A stretch of 6,410 bases of DNA from Roseiarcus sp035500275 (lineage in GTDB: Bacteria; Pseudomonadota; Alphaproteobacteria; Rhizobiales; Beijerinckiaceae), in assembly GCA_035500275.1 (NCBI GenBank), contig DATJXI010000245.1, forward strand, positions 1-6,410. The letters are read 5' to 3'. The position numbers and the translations under genes were made by a program. Below the pieces are notes generated by a model. The model was not told the origin of the DNA, searched no databases, and saw nothing but the letters and a program-made list of their open reading frames with translations. Shown here piece by piece: positions 1-4,969 of the stretch (position 1 is the first letter of the stretch; every line of letters begins with the position of its first letter).

Positions 1-81
1 GGCTCGCCCCCGCAGCCCGGACTTTGCTGGTACTATACCGACCCGAGCCAGCGTCAAGGCTTCTGGGACGTCTGCCAGTAG
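1..81 (+). CDS. C-terminal fragment of an unidentified protein (5' end outside the window)
   Basis: Frame 1 is open from the left edge to a TAG at 79-81 and gives 26 residues ending in GLCWYYTDPSQRQGFWDVCQ. Codon choice is GC-rich like the rest of the chromosome and a good terminator follows, so this is very likely the real end of a gene. The piece is rich in Pro, Gly and aromatic residues and has two cysteines (a CWYY cluster and the penultimate VC). That would suit a small exported or envelope protein, a type common in Rhizobiales, but this is an impression only. No domain can be assigned from so short a tail, and the function is unknown. Confidence 0.6.
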   Translation, partial: GSPPQPGLCWYYTDPSQRQGFWDVCQ

Positions 82-127
82 GCTAGACGCCGAACAGAAA
101 CGGGCCGAATTGCGACCGCTCCGACAC

Positions 128-160
128 ACGGCCGTCCCACGGGGCGGCCGTTTGGTTTTC
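128..160 (+). terminator. Rho-independent terminator of the upstream partial gene
   Basis: The arms 128-137 and 142-151 form a 10-bp stem (ACGGCCG pairs perfectly with CGGCCGT, followed inward by one G-U and two C-G pairs) with a 4-base loop. The stem is followed at once by the T-rich tail TTTGGTTTT on the plus strand. It lies about 47 bases after the stop at 81. The Hsp20 gene on the minus strand stops at 168, so the hairpin also lies just beyond that gene's end. On that strand no T-run follows, so it would be a weak terminator in that direction at best. Confidence 0.7.
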
Positions 161-167
161 CAGGCTG

Positions 168-707
168 TCAACGGCCCTTCACCTCGATCTTCTTGACCGG
201 TTTCTGCGCCTCGGCGGTCTTCGGCATCGTGACTGTGAGGACTCCGTTCTTGAAGGCGGCCTCGATCTTATCGGCGTCGACCGTCTCTGGCAGCCGGATC
301 GAGCGCTCAAACGATGTGAAGCGGCGCTCCCTCAGGTGGAAGTCCTCCTTCTTGTCTTCCTTGCCCTCTTCCTTCTGGCCTTTGACGGTCAGGACCCCGT
401 TGGCGACCTTGACCTCGATGTCCTTCTCCTCGAGGCCGGGCATGTCGGCGGTCATCTCGAAGGCGTTGTCGCGCTCCACGAGATCGATCGCGGGGGCCGC
501 GATCCACGACTCCGGCTGCCAGAACGGCTCAAGATCGAAGACCGGACGCCGGAACGGCAGCCGTAACGGGTTCATGTTGAAGTCGTCGAACAGCCGATCG
601 ACCTCGCGGCGAAGGTTTTCGAACGGCCGCCACGGCTGCATCGCAGACGGCGACGCAGGAGAGCGGGATTCTGTGGTGACCGGAACCTTGGTCTCAGCTT
701 TCGCCAT
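168..707 (-). CDS. hsp20: Small heat-shock protein, Hsp20/alpha-crystallin family (sHSP 1)
   Basis: ATP-independent holdase chaperone of the cytoplasm that binds unfolding proteins during stress and passes them to DnaK/ClpB-type refolding machinery (family knowledge). The protein has 179 residues. An N-terminal arm (about 1-70) carries the helix-like FENLRREVDRLFDDF. The alpha-crystallin domain follows at about 72-165 with MPGLEEKDIEVKV (89-101), the RERRFTSFERSIRLP strand region, and the hallmark FKNGVLTVTMPK (152-163). The C-terminal tail carries an I-x-V anchoring motif (IEV, 174-176). The start is taken at the ATG at 707 because GGAGGG lies four bases upstream (712-717). The frame stays open to 842, but the extra residues lack Hsp20 character and overlap the neighbouring gene. 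It lies 70 bases downstream of the unknown gene 778-1089 on the same strand. No separate promoter was seen in that gap, so co-transcription is likely. A weak hairpin can cover its ribosome binding site. Confidence 0.96.
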   Translation of the reverse strand: MAKAETKVPVTTESRSPASPSAMQPWRPFENLRREVDRLFDDFNMNPLRLPFRRPVFDLEPFWQPESWIAAPAIDLVERDNAFEMTADMPGLEEKDIEVKVANGVLTVKGQKEEGKEDKKEDFHLRERRFTSFERSIRLPETVDADKIEAAFKNGVLTVTMPKTAEAQKPVKKIEVKGR

Positions 708-711
708 AACA

Positions 712-743
712 CCCTCCAACTGTTTCTGTTTCACTCTGGAAAG
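712..743 (-). promoter_or_regulatory. Candidate SD-masking hairpin (RNA thermometer-like) before sHSP 1
   Basis: In the minus-strand transcript, CUUUCCAG (from 743 down to 736) can pair over 8 bp with UUGGAGGG (719 down to 712), which contains the whole Shine-Dalgarno sequence. Three of the eight pairs are G-U and the loop is 16 bases. A weak, wobble-rich stem over the SD of a heat-shock gene is the usual design of fourU- or ROSE-type thermometers. No ROSE UUGCU motif is present and the stem is short, so chance pairing is quite possible. Confidence 0.3.
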
Positions 744-777
744 ATAGCCGGCCTCACGCGCCGCGCATTGACTCCGC

Positions 778-1089
778 TCAAATCGTCCGCGTGAAATCGG
801 CGGCAATCTGCGAACCCTGGTCGATGACCATGGTCCGCTCATCCAGCGCCTGCAAGGCGCTGAGCACGTCCTTCAGGCAAATCCTCGCGCCATTCTCCAA
901 CTGCCGCACCTGGGGCAAGCCTTCGACGGCGTGCAGGTCGGACGCCCAGGAGGCGAGGATCGCGCGCTGTTCGGCGGGCGTGAGGTCAGGGTCGAGGAGC
1001 ACCTCGTCGGGGTGCTGAAAGATGAGCTCCGGCGGGACGCTCGGGTCCGGCGCTGACGCCGGGCCCTCGAACTGAAATTCCTCCATCAT
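778..1089 (-). CDS. Conserved small protein of unknown function, paired with Hsp20
   Basis: The 103-residue product is acidic and has no signal peptide or membrane segment, so it is probably cytoplasmic. An N-terminal linker (1-22) is rich in Pro, Glu and Ala. A core follows with FQHPDEVLLDPDLTPAEQ (24-41), RAILASWASDLHAVE (42-56) and a C-terminal helix DVLSALQALDE (74-84). The pattern HPDEVL-x-DP-x-L-T/S-x-AEKRA-ILASWASD followed by an acidic ALxALDE helix resembles, from memory, small uncharacterised proteins common in Rhizobiales and other proteobacteria. I cannot assign a named family or function. The first of two adjacent ATGs (1089) is chosen because GGGAGG lies ten bases upstream (1100-1105). 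The frame is open to 1212, but the added residues look like leader DNA. The gene lies 70 bases upstream of sHSP 1 on the same strand and behind a possible heat-shock promoter, which suggests a stress role. Confidence 0.8.
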   Translation of the reverse strand: MMEEFQFEGPASAPDPSVPPELIFQHPDEVLLDPDLTPAEQRAILASWASDLHAVEGLPQVRQLENGARICLKDVLSALQALDERTMVIDQGSQIAADFTRTI

Positions 1090-1248
1090 CGGCGGGCAAC
1101 CTCCCTTCTTTCGCGCCGGGTTGCTGCGATCCATGTCGCTCGCCGCAGGAGGAGCCTTGAGGTTGCGAGGCTTTCGCCCTTCGCCCATAGCCACATCCGC
1201 GTCGAGCAACATGGAATACGAGTGCGCCGGAGGAATCCGGCACGCGTA

Positions 1249-1277
1249 AGGTGGGCGGCGATTGTGCCGTTTTCAAG
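1249..1277 (-). promoter_or_regulatory. Candidate RpoH (sigma-32) promoter of the unknown gene-sHSP 1 pair
   Basis: Read on the minus strand, CTTGAA (1277-1272) is a perfect sigma-32 -35 core. Fifteen bases on stands GCCCACCT (1256-1249), which matches the -10 form CCCCATnT at five of seven specified positions. Transcription would start near 1240 and give a leader of about 150 bases to the ATG at 1089. The match at -10 is partial and alphaproteobacterial RpoH promoters vary, so this is a prediction. Confidence 0.4.
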
Positions 1278-1306
1278 CGTGATCTGGCGCCTTCTGCCCG
1301 CCGCGA

Positions 1307-1355
1307 CAATTCATGCTCTTGACGCTTGCCCGCCGGTATCCCAGTTCAATTCATG
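1307..1355 (+). repeat. 9-bp direct repeat CAATTCATG flanking the sHSP 2 promoter
   Basis: CAATTCATG occurs at 1307-1315 and again at 1347-1355, 40 bases apart start to start (nearly four helical turns). One copy lies just upstream of the candidate -35 box and the other just after the candidate -10 box, near the expected transcription start. This placement would suit a regulator binding in pairs, but a 9-bp repeat is short and no known operator is recognised. Confidence 0.3.
1318..1346 (+). promoter_or_regulatory. Candidate RpoH (sigma-32) promoter of the sHSP 2-sHSP 3 operon
   Basis: CTTGAC (1318-1323) followed after 15 bases by TCCCAGTT (1339-1346) resembles the sigma-32 pattern CTTGAA/CCCCATnT, with five of seven specified -10 positions matching. 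It has the same spacing and the same xCCCAxxT form as the candidate on the opposite strand at 1249-1277. The start site would fall near 1353, leaving an untranslated leader of about 89 bases. No good sigma-70 -10 box was found at the usual distance from this TTGAC. Confidence 0.4.
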
Positions 1356-1372
1356 TCAGGGCGGGGCCCCCG

Positions 1373-1436
1373 GCCGCCGTGCGCGAGATGCCCGATCGAG
1401 ACGGCGGCCTCCTTGCTGACGCGGAAGCGAAGGAGG
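1373..1436 (+). promoter_or_regulatory. Candidate ROSE-like RNA thermometer in the leader of sHSP 2
   Basis: Two hairpins abut one another. The first pairs GCCGCCGT (1373-1380) with ACGGCGGC (1401-1408), 8 bp perfect with a 20-base loop. The second pairs CCUCCUU (1408-1414) with AAGGAGG (1430-1436), 7 perfect pairs covering the full Shine-Dalgarno sequence. It continues as GCU (1415-1417) with AGC (1426-1428) past one bulged G (1429), with an 8-base loop. The hairpins share only base 1408. The motif UUGCU (1413-1417) is the sequence conserved opposite the SD in rhizobial ROSE elements, which control Hsp20 genes by melting on heating. Position, motif, bulge and gene type agree. The stem is more GC-rich and more fully paired than classical ROSE elements, so the melting temperature is uncertain. 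Confidence 0.5.
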
Positions 1437-1441
1437 AAACG

Positions 1442-1867
1442 ATGTCTTTGATATTTTCCGATCCGTTCGATGCGTTGTCGACGTTCCAGGACGCGCTGGA
1501 CGCGTTTCGCACGAGCGGCTGGCTGGACGCCGGACCCTCCGGCGCCGGCGCTTATCCGCCGATGAACGTGTTTCGCAAAGGCGACGATTTCATCGTCATC
1601 ACGGAAATTCCCGGCGTGAAAAAGTCGGACCTCGAAGTGCAGGTGAAGGGCCGCACCTTGAGGCTCGCCGGCGCGAAGTCCGTCGGATATCCGGAGAAGG
1701 CCGCGGTACACCGCCGGGAGAGGCTGGCGGGACGCTTCGATCGCGCGGTGGCCATGCCGGTCGAGATCGACCCCGACGGCGTCAAGGCGGAGTACCGCGA
1801 CGGGATTTTGGCGCTCTACCTGCCGCGGGCCGAAAGCGACAAGCCGCGATCGATCAAGGTAGGTTGA
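1442..1867 (+). CDS. hsp20: Small heat-shock protein, Hsp20/alpha-crystallin family (sHSP 2)
   Basis: Cytoplasmic holdase chaperone of 141 residues. The short N-terminal arm MSLIFSDPFDALSTFQDALD is followed by the alpha-crystallin domain at about 40-131: PPMNVFRKGDDFIVITEIPG, then VKKSDLEVQVKGRTLRLAG, then the RRERLAGRFDRAVAMP region (91-106) typical of bacterial class A sHSPs, and AEYRDGILALYLPRA (116-130). The tail ends in the I-x-V motif IKV (138-140), which binds a neighbouring subunit's domain during oligomer assembly (family knowledge). The ATG at 1442 has an excellent SD, AGGAGG (1431-1436), five bases upstream. The frame is open from 1313, but that part is leader DNA. The SD sits inside a strong hairpin, pointing to translational control by temperature. 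The stop is 36 bases before the chosen start of sHSP 3, and the two form an operon. Confidence 0.96.
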   Translation: MSLIFSDPFDALSTFQDALDAFRTSGWLDAGPSGAGAYPPMNVFRKGDDFIVITEIPGVKKSDLEVQVKGRTLRLAGAKSVGYPEKAAVHRRERLAGRFDRAVAMPVEIDPDGVKAEYRDGILALYLPRAESDKPRSIKVG

Positions 1868-1903
1868 AAAATGGGAAAACAGCCGAACAAGAAGGGTGCG
1901 ACC

Positions 1904-2302
1904 ATGGCTCAGAGCAAGGAAATGGCGGTCCGCGAGAAGAAGGAGGTCGCGGCCAAGGAAGAGAAGACAATCCCGGGGAGGTACTTCGTTCCCCCAGCCG
2001 ACATCTACGAGACCGACGAGGCGCTGGCGGTCGTGTTGGAGATGCCGGGGGTTGAAAAGAAGGACATCGAGGTCTCGCTCGAGAACGACGTCCTCACCGT
2101 TGACGGCCGCATTGATTTTTCGAAGTACCGGGACGTGGAGCCGGTCTACGCCGAATACAACGTCGGCCACTACGCCAGGTCGTTCTCGCTCTCCGATCGC
2201 ATCGACCGGGACAAGATCAGCGCCAACATCGAGGACGGCGTCCTCACTCTGACGCTGCCGAAGGCGAAGGCGGCCCAGCCGAAGCGGATATCAATCGGGT
2301 AA
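1904..2302 (+). CDS. hsp20: Small heat-shock protein, Hsp20/alpha-crystallin family (sHSP 3)
   Basis: A 132-residue holdase chaperone. The arm (1-28) is short and charged (Lys/Glu-rich). The alpha-crystallin domain spans about 30-122 with PADIYETDEALAVVLEMPG, then VEKKDIEVSLENDVLTVDG, and ANIEDGVLTLTLPKA (107-121). The tail carries the canonical I-x-I motif ISI (129-131). The usual ER-x-x-G-x-F-x-R-x-x-x-LP stretch is replaced by EYNVGHYARSFSLSD, so it belongs to a different sHSP subclass from its neighbours and may act as a partner subunit. The start at 1904 is preferred because GAAGGG lies upstream (1891-1896). A start at 1871, only three bases after the sHSP 2 stop, is also possible; it would add 11 Lys-rich residues but has only a poor SD. 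It shares the sHSP 2 promoter. A perfect inverted repeat at 2356-2382 may end the operon. Confidence 0.94.
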   Translation: MAQSKEMAVREKKEVAAKEEKTIPGRYFVPPADIYETDEALAVVLEMPGVEKKDIEVSLENDVLTVDGRIDFSKYRDVEPVYAEYNVGHYARSFSLSDRIDRDKISANIEDGVLTLTLPKAKAAQPKRISIG

Positions 2303-2344
2303 CGGGAGAAGGCCAGGGGTCGCGCCTCTGTGTTTGCGGCGCGA

Positions 2345-2373
2345 TTGACTTGCAACTTGGGCGGCGGCATAAG
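2345..2373 (+). promoter_or_regulatory. Candidate sigma-70 promoter of rpmH and the downstream block
   Basis: TTGACT (2345-2350, five of six matches to TTGACA) is followed after exactly 17 bases by CATAAG (2368-2373, four of six matches to TATAAT). Transcription would begin near 2380, giving a leader of about 115 bases to the rpmH GTG. It is the only reasonable housekeeping promoter I see between the sHSP operon and rpmH. Its spacer and -10 box lie inside the inverted repeat at 2356-2382. Confidence 0.5.
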
Positions 2374-2410
2374 CCGCCCAAGCGGCGCGATAAGCGCGGC
2401 AACCCTTTTT
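2356..2410 (+). terminator. Perfect inverted repeat, probable terminator of the sHSP 2-3 operon
   Basis: CTTGGGCGGC (2356-2365) and GCCGCCCAAG (2373-2382) form a perfect 10-bp stem with a 7-base loop, 53 bases after the sHSP 3 stop. No T-run follows directly. A second small hairpin (GCGC 2385-2388 with 2394-2397) comes next, and the run TTTTT appears at 2406-2410. This tandem arrangement could stop heat-shock transcripts. Because the repeat overlaps the rpmH promoter, it could instead be an operator. Confidence 0.45.
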
Positions 2411-2495
2411 CCCGGCCTCGCCGCCGGCCTTCATGGCCACCGCAGCGGGGCCGGTTGCGCGTGAGCGCACGCGTCGACGAGCCCTGGAGAATATT

Positions 2496-2630
2496 GTGAA
2501 GCGGACCTACCAACCCAGTAAGCTTGTGCGCAAGCGTCGCCACGGTTTCCGCGCGCGCATGGCGACCCCCGGCGGCCGCAAGGTGTTGAACGCCCGGCGC
2601 GCCCGCGGGCGCAAGAAACTGTCGGCCTGA
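2496..2630 (+). CDS. rpmH: 50S ribosomal protein L34
   Basis: A 44-residue, strongly basic protein of the large ribosomal subunit that binds 23S rRNA. It begins KRTYQPSKLVRKRRHGFRAR and ends with the Arg/Lys-rich RRARGRKKLSA, the near-invariant L34 sequence in its alphaproteobacterial form and at the usual full length. The start is a GTG at 2496, with GGAGA (2486-2490) five bases upstream. An in-frame ATG at 2433 would add 21 residues not found in L34 and should not be used. rnpA follows after 53 bases, the classic rpmH-rnpA order in bacteria. Confidence 0.97.
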   Translation: MKRTYQPSKLVRKRRHGFRARMATPGGRKVLNARRARGRKKLSA

Positions 2631-2683
2631 AGGCGCGCGCCCTCGCGGCGGCGGACCTTTTTCCCATCCTTCGGGCGCATTCC

Positions 2684-3121
2684 ATGCGGTTGGCGTCGCA
2701 CGATCGGGAGGCGGGGCTGACCCGCGCGCCGCAGTGTTTTGGGCGGTTGCGGCGGCGAGCCGACTTCCAGCGCGTTTCCCGCGGGCGCAGGAAAACGAGC
2801 GCTGCGTTCATCCTCCAGACCGTGAAGCGAATGGAGGGCGCAGCCAAGGGGCCACGCCTCGGTTTCACCGTCACCCGGAAGGCGGGCGGCTCGGTTGAAA
2901 GGAATCGCATCCGCAGGCGTCTAAAGGAGGCCCTGCGCGCCGCCGCCCCACTTGAGGCGAGGGCCGATTGCGACTACGTGCTAGTGGCCCGGCGCGAGGC
3001 GCTGACACGGGAGTTCGCGGCGCTTGTCGCCGATTTGCGCAACGCCTTCCAGGCGCTTACAGCCGATTCCAAAGGCTTCCGCCGCCCTGCTGGTCCCAAT
3101 GGCCGGCAAGGCGGAGATTAG
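2684..3121 (+). CDS. rnpA: Ribonuclease P protein component
   Basis: Protein subunit of RNase P, which binds the catalytic RNA and helps process the 5' ends of tRNA precursors. It has 145 residues: an Arg-rich N-terminal region with GRLRRRADFQRVSRGRR (20-36), the strand GPRLGFTVTRKAGGSVE (56-72), and the diagnostic RNR helix ERNRIRRRLKEALR (72-85). DYVLVARREA and FAALVADLRNAF follow, then a Gly/Arg-rich tail. The fold is complete and the protein is slightly longer than many homologues because of extensions at both ends. The ATG at 2684 is the only usable start in frame after the rpmH stop and has no clear SD, so translation may be weak. yidC begins six bases after the stop. The small yidD gene often found between rnpA and yidC is absent. 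Confidence 0.95.
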   Translation: MRLASHDREAGLTRAPQCFGRLRRRADFQRVSRGRRKTSAAFILQTVKRMEGAAKGPRLGFTVTRKAGGSVERNRIRRRLKEALRAAAPLEARADCDYVLVARREALTREFAALVADLRNAFQALTADSKGFRRPAGPNGRQGGD

Positions 3122-3127
3122 GCGGAC

Positions 3128-4969
3128 ATGAACACCGAGGACACGAGAAACCTATTTCTCGCCATTGCCCTTTCCATTCTCGTGATGGTGGCGTGGCAAT
3201 ATTTCTACGCCGGCCCCCTCTATCAGCGTCAGCATCCGGCGCAGACCCAGACGCAGGCGATGAACGGTGCTACGAAGCCGTCTGAGCCTGCGCATGAGGC
3301 TGCAAACGCGCCCCAGACGACGGGGCTCGCGCCCGCCGGTTCCTCCGCGCCGGGCGCGCCCCCCGTCGAGACGGTTTCGCAGGCGCTCGAAGCAAGCCCC
3401 CGCGTCGCCATCGATACGCCGAGTCTCGGCGGGTCGATCGACCTCAGGGGCGGCAAGCTCGACGACCTCGTTCTCAAGGATTACCACGAGACCATTGACA
3501 AGAAGAGCCCGCTCATCCGGCTCTTCTCGCCCCCCGGCGCGCCCGACGCCTATTGGGCCGAGACAGGGTTCGTGAGCCCCGGCGGCGCCGTCAAGACGCC
3601 CAACCTCGAGACCGTCTGGACCGCCGACGCCAAGGTACTGACGCCCTCCCAGCCAGTGACCTTGACCTGGAACAACGGCGAGGGGCTCACCTTTAAGCGC
3701 GTCATCTCGGTCGACGACAAGTATATGTTCACGATCGTCGACTCGGTGACGAACTTGGGCGGGCAGGCGACGACCCTGCGCCCCTACGCGCTCATCGTCA
3801 GACACGGCAAGCCCAATGTCGCCGGCTACTCGGTGCTGCATGAAGGCTATGTCGGCGTCATCGGCGACGGCGGCGTGAAGGAGGTCACCTACGCGTCGGT
3901 CGACAAGGATCCGAACAAGACGGTCGCCTACAGCGGGACCGGCGGCTGGCTCGGCTTCACAGACAAATACTGGGGCTCGGCGATCATCCCGCAGCAGACG
4001 ACGCCCATCGACGCCCGCTTCACCGCCAGCGGAACCGTCCAGCCCGAGGACTACCAGTCCGACTTCCTCACGCCGGAAACAACGGTCGCGCCCGGCGCCG
4101 CCTTCGAAGCCACGACCCGCATCTTCGCGGGGGCGAAAGAAGTCAGCACGATCGACAATTACCAGGTTCAGTTGGGCATCAAGAAGTTCGATCTGATGAT
4201 CGACTGGGGCTGGTTTTATTTCATCACCAAGCCCCTGTTTCTCCTCATCGACGCGATCTACAAGTTCGTCGGCAATTTCGGCGTGGCGATCCTCATCGTG
4301 ACCGTGCTCGTCAAGCTCGCCTTCTTCCCACTCGCCAACCGCTCCTACCAATCGATGGCGAAAATGAAGAAGATCCAGCCGCAGATCGCCGCGCTGAAGG
4401 AGAAATATCCCGACGACAAGATGAAGCAGCAGCAGGAGCAGATGGAGCTCTTCAAGCGCGAGGGGGTCAATCCCGTCGCCGGCTGCCTGCCGATGGTGAT
4501 CCAGATCCCGGTGTTCTTCGCGCTCTACAAGGTGATCTTCATTACCATCGAGATGCGCCACGCGCCGTTCTTCGGTTGGATCAGGGACCTTTCCGCCCCC
4601 GACCCGACCAACGTGTTCACCCTCTTCGGCCTCATCCCGTGGGAGCCGACCGCGCTGCCGGTTTTCGGCCATTTCCTGGCGCTCGGCATCTGGCCGCTCA
4701 TCATGGGCGTCTCGATGTTCCTTCAGATGAAGATGAACCCGGAGCCCGCCGACCCGGTCCAGAAATCGATGTTCGCCTGGATGCCGGTCATCTTCACCTT
4801 CATGCTCGGCACCTTCCCGGCCGGCCTCGTCATCTACTGGACGTGGAACAACACGCTAACGATCCTCCAGCAGTACTACATCATGCGGCGGGCCGGGATT
4901 AAGGTCGAGCTCTGGGACAACCTGCGCGGCCTGTTCGTCAGAACCCCGGCCAAGACCACGAGCACATGA
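3128..4969 (+). CDS. yidC: Membrane protein insertase YidC (Oxa1/Alb3 family)
   Basis: Inner-membrane insertase that works alone or with SecYEG to insert and fold membrane proteins. The 613-residue length and layout are those of Gram-negative YidC. A first membrane segment (about 9-28, LFLAIALSILVMVAWQYFYA) is followed by a Pro/Ala/Thr-rich linker (30-90). The large periplasmic P1 domain spans about 90-350. The insertase core then has membrane segments near 362-402, 451-472, 511-533 and 551-575. The cytoplasmic loop MAKMKKIQPQIAALKEKYPD (410-429) and KREGVNPVAGCLPMVIQIPV (443-462) are classical Oxa1/YidC motifs, as is FPAGLVIYWTWNN (563-575). Lys396 in VLVKLAFFPL appears to stand at the position of the groove arginine of E. 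coli YidC, an alignment made by eye. The start at 3128 lies six bases after the rnpA stop, with GGCGGA directly before it. The TGA overlaps the next gene's ATG (ATGA), indicating coupling. Confidence 0.97.
   Translation: MNTEDTRNLFLAIALSILVMVAWQYFYAGPLYQRQHPAQTQTQAMNGATKPSEPAHEAANAPQTTGLAPAGSSAPGAPPVETVSQALEASPRVAIDTPSLGGSIDLRGGKLDDLVLKDYHETIDKKSPLIRLFSPPGAPDAYWAETGFVSPGGAVKTPNLETVWTADAKVLTPSQPVTLTWNNGEGLTFKRVISVDDKYMFTIVDSVTNLGGQATTLRPYALIVRHGKPNVAGYSVLHEGYVGVIGDGGVKEVTYASVDKDPNKTVAYSGTGGWLGFTDKYWGSAIIPQQTTPIDARFTASGTVQPEDYQSDFLTPETTVAPGAAFEATTRIFAGAKEVSTIDNYQVQLGIKKFDLMIDWGWFYFITKPLFLLIDAIYKFVGNFGVAILIVTVLVKLAFFPLANRSYQSMAKMKKIQPQIAALKEKYPDDKMKQQQEQMELFKREGVNPVAGCLPMVIQIPVFFALYKVIFITIEMRHAPFFGWIRDLSAPDPTNVFTLFGLIPWEPTALPVFGHFLALGIWPLIMGVSMFLQMKMNPEPADPVQKSMFAWMPVIFTFMLGTFPAGLVIYWTWNNTLTILQQYYIMRRAGIKVELWDNLRGLFVRTPAKTTST

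Larger units (their letters stand above)
1090..1441. other. Divergent heat-shock regulatory region (352 bases, no gene)
   Basis: This gap lies between two gene pairs transcribed away from each other, so all their promoters and leaders should be here. It contains, in order, the SD of the unknown gene (1100-1105), a 6-bp stem GCAACC/GGTTGC (1096-1101 with 1119-1124) touching that SD, a minus-strand RpoH-like promoter (1249-1277), a 9-bp direct repeat (1307-1315 and 1347-1355), a plus-strand RpoH-like promoter (1318-1346), and a structured plus-strand leader ending in the SD of sHSP 2 (1431-1436). I see no convincing small gene in any frame. Confidence 0.7.

Noticed and set aside
168..842. Longer form of sHSP 1 starting at 842
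   Set aside because: It would overlap the end of the unknown gene, the extra residues are not Hsp20-like, and the SD GGAGGG fits the ATG at 707.
1222..1419. Plus-strand small frame of 65 codons in the divergent intergenic region
   Set aside because: No SD is present, the composition is Arg/Ala/Pro-biased, and it runs through the proposed promoter and hairpins.
1346..2170. Minus-strand open frame of 274 codons opposite sHSP 2 and sHSP 3
   Set aside because: It is a GC-rich antisense shadow of two certain Hsp20 genes with a repetitive Arg/Leu/Val/Asp composition and no recognisable domain.
2433..2495. In-frame upstream extension of rpmH from an ATG at 2433
   Set aside because: L34 is 44-46 residues and begins with KRTYQPS. 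The GTG at 2496 has an SD at correct spacing and gives exactly 44 residues.
3152..4672. Minus-strand open frame of 506 codons opposite yidC
   Set aside because: Its low-complexity Asp/Glu/Arg/Leu/Val-rich product is what the complement of a GC-rich gene gives. yidC on the other strand is certain.
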